From: Spirochaetaceae bacterium
Lineage (GTDB): Bacteria > Spirochaetota > Spirochaetia > SZUA-6 > Bin103
Length of the DNA stretch: 64,000 bases
Reading direction: 5' to 3'
Assembly (NCBI GenBank): GCA_028821475.1
Contig: JAPPGB010000073.1
Location: 1-64,000, forward strand
Below the pieces are notes generated by a model, which saw only the letters and a program-made list of their open reading frames with translations, did not search any database and was not told the origin of the DNA. Made by a program: the position numbers and the translations under genes. Positions 57,179 to 64,000 of the stretch are shown one piece after another. How positions within the stretch are numbered: position 1 is the first letter of the stretch; each line of letters begins with the position of its first letter.

Positions 57179-58165
57179 TTACGGACCGATCGCCAGGTGG
57201 TCGAGGTCCACGTTGCCCCCGGTCAGGACCAGGCCGACGCGCCGCCCGCGGAACGGCTCCGGATGGGCGAGCACCGCCGCGAGGGTGACCGCGGCGGAGG
57301 GTTCGACGACAAGCTTCATGCGCGTCCAGATGAGCCGCATGGCGGCGATGATGTCGGACTCCGCCACGGTGAGGATCGCCACGCGGCCGGTACGCAGCAG
57401 GGCGAAGGTGAGCGGGGCCAGGGAGGTGCGCAAGCCGTCGGCCACCGTGGCCGGCCGTTCGACGGGGATGATGCGCCCGGCGGCAAGGGAGCGCGCCGCG
57501 TCGTCGGCCGCGGCGGGCTCGGCGCCAAATACGGCGATCTCCGGGTGCAGGCCGCGCGCCGCCACGCTGATGCCGCTCAGGCAGCCGCCGCCGCCCACCG
57601 GCGCCACTACCGCGTCCAGCGCCGCAACCTGCTCGAACAGTTCCAGCGCCAGCGTGCCCTGGCCGGCGACGATGCGCGCGTGGCCGTACGGGTGGATGAG
57701 CGTGGCGCCCTGCTCGGCCTGTATCCGCCCGGCCGCCGCGGCGCGCGCCGCATCGCCGTCGGCGCACAGCTCCACGCGCGCCCCGTAGCCGGCCACCGCC
57801 GCCCGCTTCACCGCCGAAGAGCTGCGCGGCATCACCACCGTGGCCGGCACGCCGCGGGCGCGTGCCGCCGCCGCCACCGCCTGGCCGTGATTGCCGGATG
57901 AGTGGGTCACCACGCCGCGCCGCGCCTCGGCGGCGCTGAGCTGGAGCACGAAGTTGGTGGCGCCGCGCATCTTGAACGCCCCCACCTTCTGCAGGTTCTC
58001 GGCCTTGAAGAACAGCCGCGCGCCGCTCTCGCCGTCCAGGTACGCACTGGTGAACACCGGCGTGCGGTGGATGTAGGGTCCGATGCGCGCGGCTGCCGCG
58101 CGCACGTCCGCTGCCGTCGGCAGCCCGGCGTCGGTCTTTGGTGCGTGCGGTCGCTCCGGGATCAC
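57179..58165 (-). CDS. PLP-dependent serine/threonine dehydratase or racemase-like enzyme
   Basis: 328 residues from the GTG at 58165, preceded by GGAGGATGGAGGA. Fold type II PLP enzyme: NLQKVGAFKMRGATNFVLQ has the PLP Lys, THSSGNHGQAVA the substrate loop, and VAPVGGGGCLSGISV the phosphate-binding loop. LVLTGGNVDL is at the C-terminus. No regulatory ACT domain is present, so it is of the catabolic threonine dehydratase / serine racemase group. It converts Thr or Ser to 2-oxobutyrate or pyruvate, or hydroxyaspartate analogues in some relatives; the exact substrate is open. Confidence 0.88.
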   Translation of the reverse strand: MIPERPHAPKTDAGLPTAADVRAAAARIGPYIHRTPVFTSAYLDGESGARLFFKAENLQKVGAFKMRGATNFVLQLSAAEARRGVVTHSSGNHGQAVAAAARARGVPATVVMPRSSSAVKRAAVAGYGARVELCADGDAARAAAAGRIQAEQGATLIHPYGHARIVAGQGTLALELFEQVAALDAVVAPVGGGGCLSGISVAARGLHPEIAVFGAEPAAADDAARSLAAGRIIPVERPATVADGLRTSLAPLTFALLRTGRVAILTVAESDIIAAMRLIWTRMKLVVEPSAAVTLAAVLAHPEPFRGRRVGLVLTGGNVDLDHLAIGP

Positions 58166-58235
58166 TCCTCCATCCTCCTGCGGGCGCCGGCGGTGTGTTT
58201 GCCTGCCGCGATTGCAGCTACCGTCCGCGCCGGGT

Positions 58236-58637
58236 TCACTCCTCTGCCGGGGCGCAACTTACGGGCAGCAGTGCCAGGCGCGGCTTGCAATGCCAGTCGA
58301 AGATGCGCCGCGGATCGGCTGCCACCGCCTGCGCCTCGCGATCGGCCGCCGCCATCGCCTCCAGCAGAGCCGTGAGGTCGAGCGCCAAGTAGGGTGACGG
58401 AACCGCCGCCAACTTGGCCGCCGCCTTGGCCAGCAACCGCCGCACGCCGCGCATGTTGCCGCGCTCGGCGTGCACGAACGCGGCCGCCAGTTGAATGACG
58501 CCCTGAAAGAACAGGCGCCGCTCGGGGTCGCCGGTGGCCCGCCACAGATCCTCCAGGACCTCGTGCGCGTGCCAGTGGCTGCCGGCGTTGTAGCGCCTGA
58601 TGCACTCCAGGTACGGCTGAGGTAGTGGCTCGTTCAT
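58236..58637 (-). CDS. DUF309 family protein
   Basis: 133 residues from ATG 58637 (MNEPLPQPYLEC). The family core is IRRYNAGSHWHAHEVLEDLW, then RRLFFQGVIQLAAAFVHAERGN, helical hairpins with conserved His and Glu that may bind metal. DUF309 proteins have no firm function. It is divergent from ligD with ~110 bp between starts and 70 bp from the dehydratase gene. Confidence 0.85.
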   Translation of the reverse strand: MNEPLPQPYLECIRRYNAGSHWHAHEVLEDLWRATGDPERRLFFQGVIQLAAAFVHAERGNMRGVRRLLAKAAAKLAAVPSPYLALDLTALLEAMAAADREAQAVAADPRRIFDWHCKPRLALLPVSCAPAEE

Positions 58638-58750
58638 GGGCTGCCGGCCGGCCCCTGCAAGGTCGCACGGCGAGACGCCCCGTAGCAACGCCGGCGGCGC
58701 CCGCCTTGCCACGGTTCACCGGCACGGCTACGGTGCGCCTGAGTTACCCG

Positions 58751-61099
58751 ATGGCCGGCTCTCCAGGATCAACCGCGGACTACGGCGCCAAGCGCGACTT
58801 CGCCCGTACCCCCGAGCCGCCGCCGCAGCCGGCACCGGCAGCGGCCGCGGCCGCGGGCGGCGAGGCGGGCATCCCGGCGACCGACGGCACCTTCGTGATC
58901 CACCGCCACGAAGCGCGCCGGCTGCACTACGACCTGCGCATGGCCACCGACCGCGTGCTGGTGTGCTGGGCGGTGCCGCGCGGCTTCTCCTACGACCCGG
59001 CGGTCAAGCACCTTGCCGTGCACACCGAGGACCACCCGTTGCGCTACCGCACCTTCGAAGGGGTCATTCCCAGGGGCGAGTACGGCGCCGGCACCATGCT
59101 GATCTGGGACACCGGCTCCTACGAAGTGCTGAAGGCCGACCACCTGGCTGCCGCGATCGGCGCCGGCGAAGTGAAGATGGTGCTGCGCGGCCGCCGGCTG
59201 CGCGGCGAGTGGCACCTGGTGCGCACGCGCGCGGGGCAGGACGGCAAGGACGAGTGGCTGCTGTTCAAGGCGCGCGACCGCTACGCCCGCGAACCCGGCG
59301 AGCCGGCGCCGCCGGTGGTCGACCCGGCGCGCGCCCTCCGGGCACCGATGCCGGCGCCCCCGCGCGCCATGGCGGCCGGCGCCGACCACAAACAGTTCTC
59401 CGACCCGGACTGGCTGTTCGAGCTGGAGTTCGACGGCCTGCGCGTGCTCGCCTCGGTCACCGGCGGCGACGTGGCGTTCGCGACCCCTGCCGGAAGCCCG
59501 GCGACGCTGACCGCGCCGATACGCGCTGCCGTGGAGGGCGAGTTCGCCCGCGTGCGCGCTTCGCAAGCCCTGCTCGACGGCGTGATCGTGGCCCTCGATC
59601 GGCACGGCAGACCCGCGCGGCATGCACTTGACGGCCACCACGGAAGACCTCCGCCGCAGGCGCCTGACGGCGGTGATGGCCAGGGCGGGCGGGCGGCGGC
59701 GCGCGGCGATGCCGCGCATGGGGGCAGCGCAGCGCGTGCGGTCGCGGGCGCCGATGCGACCGCGGCAGCCGCCCCGGCGCAGCCGGATGCGGGCGCGTAC
59801 CCCGGCAACGGCGGTGCCGGCACCGCCGCGGGGGCGCCGCCCGATGTGGCGTCGGAGCGGCTTGGTGCGGGACCAACGCGGACGGTGGCGTTCTATGCGT
59901 TCGACCTGCTGCACTACGACGAGTGGGATCTGCGCGGCCTGCCGCTGGTGGAGCGCAAGCGGTTCCTGCGCTCGCTGCTGCCGCCGCTGCCGGCGCTGCT
60001 GTACGCCGACCACGTCACCGCGAGCGGCGAAGGCCTCGCCGCAGTGGCGGCCGGCGCCGGCTTCCGCGGCCTGGTCGCCAAGCGCGCCGCGAGCCCATAT
60101 CGATCGGGCCCGCGGTCGGACTGGCGCCGCGTGCCCCTTCAGGCGTCGGCGGAGGCGCGCGAGGTGGAGGTGGGCGCCGCCCTGTCCGCGGCCGTCAGCC
60201 GGCAGCGCGGACGAAGCGACGTCCGGTACAGCAACCTGGACAAGGTGTTCTGGCCGGCCGAGGGCTATACCAAGGGCGACCTGCTGGCGTTCTACGAGCA
60301 GGTGTCCGACCACCTGCTGCCCTACCTGCGCGACCGGCCCGTGCACATGAACCGCTTCCCGGACGGCATCGGCGGCAAGTCGTTCTTCCAGCGCCAGGCG
60401 CCGGCCGGGATTCCGGACTGGGTGGAGCTGGTGGAGGTGGACGACCGCCACACCCGGCAGTTCATCTGCAACGACCTGCGCACCCTGCTCTACCTGGTCA
60501 ACCTGGGCAGCATCGAGCTGCATCCCTGGCTGTCGCGGCGCAGCAGCCTGGCCGTACCCGACTACGCGGTGCTGGACCTGGACGCCAAGGAGGCCAGTTT
60601 CGCCAACGCCGTGCGCGTGGCGCGTACGGCCGGCAAGGTGCTGCGCGGCATCGGCCTGCGCCCCGCCATCAAGACCTCCGGCGCGTCCGGACTGCACGTG
60701 TACGTCGCGCTGGCCGGCGGATTCAGCTACGAGCAGGTGCGGCTGTTCATGGAGGCGGTGGCGCGCGTGGTGGCGCGCGAGCTGCCCGACATCGCGAGCG
60801 TGGAACGCCTGCCGCGGGGCCGCGGCGGCAAGGTGTACGTCGACTTCCTGCAGAACCGCAGGAGCGCCACGGTGGTGCCGCCGTACGCGGTGCGGCCGGT
60901 GGCGGGCGCGCGCGTGTCGATGCCGCTGGAGTGGGACGAGCTGGACGGCGGCCTGCACCCGAGCCGGTTCACCATCGCCAACGTGCCGGAGATGCTGGTC
61001 CGCCGCGGCGACCTGTTCCGCGCTACCCTGACCGATCCGCAGGACTTCGCGCCGGCCATCGACAAGCTGCAGATCTATCTCGCCGACGCGTCTCCCTGA
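58751..61099 (+). CDS. ligD: LigD with phosphoesterase and polymerase domains and a degenerate ligase domain
   Basis: 782 residues from ATG 58751. Domain order PE - LIG - POL. PE (about 45-200): VIHRHEARRLHYDLRM, IPRGEYGAGTMLIWD. LIG (about 215-480) is degenerate: where ligases have EVKWDG it has FELEFDG, with Glu226 replacing the adenylated Lys; motif IV reads RGLVAKR and motif V DWRRVPL without the usual Lys residues; a Gly/Ala/His-rich insert (~285-375) splits it. POL (about 500-782): RYSNLDKVFWPAEGYTKGDL, VLDLDAKEAS with the catalytic Asp pair, SGASGLHVYVAL. So end-processing and gap-filling activity of NHEJ is likely, but not sealing; a separate intact ligase is encoded at 62701-63666. 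Confidence 0.9.
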   Translation: MAGSPGSTADYGAKRDFARTPEPPPQPAPAAAAAAGGEAGIPATDGTFVIHRHEARRLHYDLRMATDRVLVCWAVPRGFSYDPAVKHLAVHTEDHPLRYRTFEGVIPRGEYGAGTMLIWDTGSYEVLKADHLAAAIGAGEVKMVLRGRRLRGEWHLVRTRAGQDGKDEWLLFKARDRYAREPGEPAPPVVDPARALRAPMPAPPRAMAAGADHKQFSDPDWLFELEFDGLRVLASVTGGDVAFATPAGSPATLTAPIRAAVEGEFARVRASQALLDGVIVALDRHGRPARHALDGHHGRPPPQAPDGGDGQGGRAAARGDAAHGGSAARAVAGADATAAAAPAQPDAGAYPGNGGAGTAAGAPPDVASERLGAGPTRTVAFYAFDLLHYDEWDLRGLPLVERKRFLRSLLPPLPALLYADHVTASGEGLAAVAAGAGFRGLVAKRAASPYRSGPRSDWRRVPLQASAEAREVEVGAALSAAVSRQRGRSDVRYSNLDKVFWPAEGYTKGDLLAFYEQVSDHLLPYLRDRPVHMNRFPDGIGGKSFFQRQAPAGIPDWVELVEVDDRHTRQFICNDLRTLLYLVNLGSIELHPWLSRRSSLAVPDYAVLDLDAKEASFANAVRVARTAGKVLRGIGLRPAIKTSGASGLHVYVALAGGFSYEQVRLFMEAVARVVARELPDIASVERLPRGRGGKVYVDFLQNRRSATVVPPYAVRPVAGARVSMPLEWDELDGGLHPSRFTIANVPEMLVRRGDLFRATLTDPQDFAPAIDKLQIYLADASP

Positions 61100-61149
61100 C
61101 GCGGCTCCCGGCGCGCGGTAGAATGGCGCCGGGAGGCGCAACGACGAAC

Positions 61150-61335
61150 ATGGGCAATGCCAACGGCTGCCGCGGGCTCAGTGCCGAGCAGGTGGACCGG
61201 TTTCAGCGCGACGGGTACGTCAGGCTCGGCCGCGCCTTTGCCATCCACTTCATGACGCCCGGCACCAAGTCGCGGCGCACCGGCGATTACCTCCCGGTGT
61301 CGTTCGCGCGACCCCTGTTGCGCATGCGCGTGTAG
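61150..61335 (+). pseudogene. Phytanoyl-CoA dioxygenase remnant (internal deletion)
   Basis: 61 codons. The first part, LSAEQVDRFQRDGYVRLG, is the typical N-terminus of phytanoyl-CoA dioxygenase (PhyH) family enzymes. It is fused after only a few residues to a tail of the sort found at the end of such enzymes (FMTPGTKSRRTGDYLPVSF). The catalytic centre (HxD...H, 2-oxoglutarate Arg) is missing, so it is a non-functional remnant of an in-frame deletion of some 200 codons. It lies between ligD and the convergent BRCT-MerR-TPR gene. Confidence 0.6.
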
Positions 61336-61348
61336 CTGCTGTCCGCGT

Positions 61349-62704
61349 TCAGTCGCGTTTTGGCGGTAGGTGTTCCAACAGTTCGCGAATCGCGGTGGCC
61401 CATGAGCTGTGCGGGTCCAGGTCCAGGTAGGCTGCCCAGTGCAGGCGCGCCTCGTGGTAGCGCCCCAGGTAGACCAGCGTCTCCGCCAGGTTGCTGTGCG
61501 CATCCGCGTAGGAGGGCTCCAGTTGCAGCGCGCTGCGGTAGGCGTGCACGGCATCGTTCAACCAGCCGGTCTCGGCGAGGGCGTTGCCCAAGTTGTTGAG
61601 CGACTCCACGTACTCGGCGTCCAGTGCCACGGCCTCCCGATAACGCTCGGCGGCGGCGCGCTTGTGGTCGAGTTCGTACAGCACGTTGCCAAGATTGAAA
61701 CAGGTTTCGGGATCCGGGCCGCCGGCCGCGAGCGCGCCCTCGTAGAGTTGCTGCGCCAGCTTCCACTGGCCGGCATCCTCGGCCGCGACGGCGCGCTCAA
61801 ACAGACGCTCCGCGCTCGCTCCGGCAAGCCCGCCGCCGCGTCCGCCGCCGGCCCGCGCCTGCAGGTCCACAATGCGTCCCGCTTCGCGCGCCCCGGGGCG
61901 CGTCCCCTCCGTGCCGGCGTCGCCCTCCGGCTGCCTGCCGGCCGGCTGCATGCCGGATGGGAGCGGAAACTCGATCGGCGGCGCGGCGCCTTCCTCCGGG
62001 GCCGCGGTGGCGGCCATCGAGAACACGTTGTCGGGCGACGTGCGCCGGCCCGGATCGGAGACGCCGCCGTGGAAGTCGAACAGCCGTTGCCCGGTGGGCT
62101 CCACCAGGCTGCCGTCGGTGAGCCGGATGCTCAGCTTGTGGTCCGGCGACAGGGTCTCGAGCTGGGTGAGCATGCGCTCGGCGTCGGGCAGCCATTGGGC
62201 CAGATCGCGAATGCTGCGGCCGATGCGCGCCGTGCTCACACCGGCACTGGTCAACGTGTGCAGCGCGCGCGCCATCGCCACTTCGCGGAAGTCGAACCAG
62301 GCCAGGCGCCGTGCCACCTTTGCCGGGCGGATCAGCTTGCGGCGCATCCAGGAACGGATGTGCGGCACCGGGATGCCCAGGATGCGGCTCAACTGGGCCG
62401 TCGTGAACAGGCGCTGCAGGTCGTCCACCTTCTCGGTCAGGCCGAGCATCTCCAGGAAGGTGGTCTCCGAGACGATCTCCAGGTCCGGGTACTGCTCCCG
62501 CAGGCGCCGGGTGCGCAGCACGCTCCGGTCCGGGAGGCCGTCGCTGCCGAGCGGCCAGGCGCCGTGCCCCACCACGAGGTAGTCGGTGCGCACGCTCGGC
62601 TCGCGCACCACGCGGCCGCCGGCCGCACCGACCCGTTCGGCGGCCTCGCGCTGCGTCATCGACGCCAGCCGGCCGGCAAACGTCACCTCCATCGCCTCGT
62701 TCAC
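61349..62704 (-). CDS. BRCT - MerR-like helix-turn-helix - TPR protein
   Basis: 451 residues from the GTG at 62704, which overlaps the ligase stop (GTGA) and has GGGAGG upstream. N-terminus (about 5-85): VTFAGRLASMTQREAAERVGA and YLVVGHG, a BRCT domain. Middle (about 95-165): FTTAQLSRILGIPVPHIRSW, a MerR-type HTH with the DNA-recognition helix. C-terminal (about 300-440): at least three TPR units, for example ETCFNLGNVLYELDHKRAA and YVESLNNLGNALAETGWL. Between them is a disordered linker. The coupling to the ligase and Ku suggests a link with end-joining or its control; otherwise the role is unknown. Confidence 0.8.
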   Translation of the reverse strand: MNEAMEVTFAGRLASMTQREAAERVGAAGGRVVREPSVRTDYLVVGHGAWPLGSDGLPDRSVLRTRRLREQYPDLEIVSETTFLEMLGLTEKVDDLQRLFTTAQLSRILGIPVPHIRSWMRRKLIRPAKVARRLAWFDFREVAMARALHTLTSAGVSTARIGRSIRDLAQWLPDAERMLTQLETLSPDHKLSIRLTDGSLVEPTGQRLFDFHGGVSDPGRRTSPDNVFSMAATAAPEEGAAPPIEFPLPSGMQPAGRQPEGDAGTEGTRPGAREAGRIVDLQARAGGGRGGGLAGASAERLFERAVAAEDAGQWKLAQQLYEGALAAGGPDPETCFNLGNVLYELDHKRAAAERYREAVALDAEYVESLNNLGNALAETGWLNDAVHAYRSALQLEPSYADAHSNLAETLVYLGRYHEARLHWAAYLDLDPHSSWATAIRELLEHLPPKRD

Positions 62705-63666
62705 GCCTCTCCCTCCCGTACCAGCCGCTCGAAGACCGGCGCGCGCAGCAAGCCGCCGGCGGTCATTCCCACGCAGGATACGACGCAGAACAACACCGGC
62801 TCGACCCAGCACACCTGGTCGAGCTGGTCACGCGCCGAGCGGTCGCCGGGCACCGGCAACAGCGGCTCGTCGCAACGGTGGCGGCGAAGCAGGTCGTTGA
62901 GCTCCGCCCGTTCGGCCGCATCGAACCCGCCGCCCACGCGGCCGGCGTAATGCAGCCCGGCCCCCGGCTCTCGTTCGGTGGCCACCGCCAGGCTCTGAAA
63001 GTCGCGCCCTTCCTTGGCGATGAAACCCAGCACCAGGCAATGGTAGCTGACACGGCGTTTGATCTTCACCCACGCGTCGGAGCGGCGCCCGGCCAGGTAG
63101 CGGCTGTCGCGCCGCTTCGCCATGACCCCTTCCATGGCGCGCTCGCACACCTCGCGGTAGAATCGGACGCCGGCGCCGACGATGCCCTCGGAAAGAACGA
63201 CGTGGTCCGACCGGCAGGCGCCGACCAGCTCCGCGAGCGGCTTGCGGCGTTCCTGCAGGGGCCGATCCATGGTAGGTGCGAAGCTCAGGTACATGAGGTC
63301 GAACACCACGTAGACGGCGGGTTGCCCGGTGCCGTCCGGCGCCCCCGAGCCGCGCCGGTCACGGCGCAGGGCGAACTCGAAGTCGGGCCGGCCCTCGTTG
63401 AACACCACGATCTCCCCGTCCACCACCGTGCCCGGCGGCAGCCGCTCCAACACGGCAAGCTCCGGGTAGTTGCCGGTGAGGTCGCTGCCGCGGCGGCTCA
63501 GCATGCGCACGCCGTGCCGATCCACCATCGTGACGGCGCGGATGCCGTCCCACTTCACCTCGAACAGGTGGCGGTCGGAGTCGAACGGCGGGCCCGACGT
63601 GGCCAGCATCGGCGCGAAGCCGGACGGCAGGCTGGCAGGGGCTATGGTCCCGGCTCCGCGGCTCAA
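62701..63666 (-). CDS. ATP-dependent DNA ligase of the LigD ligase-domain type (stand-alone)
   Basis: 321 residues using the TTG at 63666, which overlaps the Ku stop (TTGA); ATG 63609 gives 302. Catalytic motif I HLFEVKWDGIRAV with the Lys present, motif III region YVVFDLMYL, motif IV MEGVMAKRRDSRY and motif V DAWVKIKRR are all complete. Adenylation and OB domains correspond to the ligase domain of LigD. It seals ends in the Ku pathway, complementing the inactive ligase domain in the LigD gene of the same locus. It follows Ku and precedes the BRCT-MerR-TPR gene, all overlapping, so the three form an operon. Confidence 0.9.
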   Translation of the reverse strand: MSRGAGTIAPASLPSGFAPMLATSGPPFDSDRHLFEVKWDGIRAVTMVDRHGVRMLSRRGSDLTGNYPELAVLERLPPGTVVDGEIVVFNEGRPDFEFALRRDRRGSGAPDGTGQPAVYVVFDLMYLSFAPTMDRPLQERRKPLAELVGACRSDHVVLSEGIVGAGVRFYREVCERAMEGVMAKRRDSRYLAGRRSDAWVKIKRRVSYHCLVLGFIAKEGRDFQSLAVATEREPGAGLHYAGRVGGGFDAAERAELNDLLRRHRCDEPLLPVPGDRSARDQLDQVCWVEPVLFCVVSCVGMTAGGLLRAPVFERLVREGEA

Positions 63667-64000
63667 CCGGCCTTGCGCTTGTCGCCGGCCTCGGATTCGG
63701 CGTCGGCCTGGTCCTGGCGCCGGGTCTTGGCGCTCGGCGCCTGCTTCTTGCCGCCCGCCTCGGCGGCGGCTCCCTGTGCCGCGGCCACGCTCTGCTTCAG
63801 TGCTTCCATGAGGTTGATGATCTGCGGCGCCTCGGTATCGGGCGTCTGCACCACCTCCGCGCCCTCCACCTTGAGGCGAATCAACTCGGACAGTTTCTCG
63901 ACGTAACGGTCGGTGTACTTGCCGTAGTCGAAGTCCTGGATGCGGGATGCGTTGATCAGCGTGCCGGCGAGCTGCAACTCTTCTGCGCTGCACTCGTCGT
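63663..64000 (-). CDS. ku: Ku homologue of bacterial NHEJ, C-terminal part (truncated by the window edge)
   Basis: About 112 residues are visible; the start is beyond the window edge. The stretch EELQLAGTLINASRIQDFDY and KYTDRYVEKLSELIRLKVEG is characteristic of the end of the Ku core. The tail is Lys/Gln/Ala-rich (GGKKQAPSAKTRRQ), as in extended Ku proteins that bind DNA or LigD. Ku recruits LigD to double-strand breaks. It is the upstream gene of the ligase operon. Confidence 0.92.
   Translation of the reverse strand, partial: DECSAEELQLAGTLINASRIQDFDYGKYTDRYVEKLSELIRLKVEGAEVVQTPDTEAPQIINLMEALKQSVAAAQGAAAEAGGKKQAPSAKTRRQDQADAESEAGDKRKAG

Overview
The window comes from a high-GC (roughly 70% by eye), double-membraned bacterium. 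Evidence for an outer membrane is a C-terminal beta-barrel with a terminal aromatic residue at the left edge, a series of lipobox lipoproteins, and a Tat-exported MsrP with its MsrQ membrane partner. The phylum cannot be fixed from the sequence. No rRNA, tRNA, transposase or CRISPR array was recognised.

Left third (1-16561): the end of an autotransporter-type barrel gene is followed by a same-strand array of nine paralogous lipoprotein genes. Each carries a lipobox and a chain of CARDB-like Ig-fold repeats (four per protein; three in the last), and every repeat has a conserved Cys pair. Genes 1-4 start at 1550, 3130, 4710 and 6290, an exact 1580-bp period, and each stop overlaps the next start as TGATG. 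Genes 5, 6, 7 and 8 each have their own copy of a ~150-bp leader with a constant promoter-like signature and a GC hairpin. Gene 9 is coupled to gene 8. Repeats 1-2 are homogenised between paralogues by long identical tracts, while repeats 3-4 vary. This mosaic surface-protein array is the most unusual content of the window.

Middle (16587-41844): a minus-strand operon moeA-moaA-moaC-moaD-moaE-msrP-msrQ joins molybdopterin synthesis to the periplasmic methionine sulfoxide reductase that uses it. Divergent from it is a MoxR / DUF58 / transglutaminase operon. Then follow ribA, a membrane protein, two small coupled genes, a DUF255 thioredoxin-fold protein, a frameshifted SNF2-type helicase, aspS, a VWA protein with its AAA+ partner, a cysteine synthase and trmL.

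Accessory islands: 41.9-46.3 kb (AAA/DUF4143 ATPase and a 1072-residue orphan protein, tail to tail) and 55.2-57.0 kb (an HEPN protein with a DUF262 protein) have visibly lower GC than their surroundings and look like acquired, possibly defence-related, genes. Between them lie acnA with a fumarylacetoacetate-hydrolase-like gene, an NlpC/P60-like lipoprotein, a secreted protein and a large FAD/Fe-S dehydrogenase.

Right end (57179-64000): a PLP-dependent dehydratase, a DUF309 protein, and a non-homologous end-joining locus. LigD carries phosphoesterase and polymerase domains around a ligase domain that has lost its catalytic lysine. A separate intact ligase is encoded next to Ku on the opposite strand, and its stop overlaps the start of a BRCT-MerR-TPR protein. 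An internally deleted phytanoyl-CoA dioxygenase remnant sits between them.
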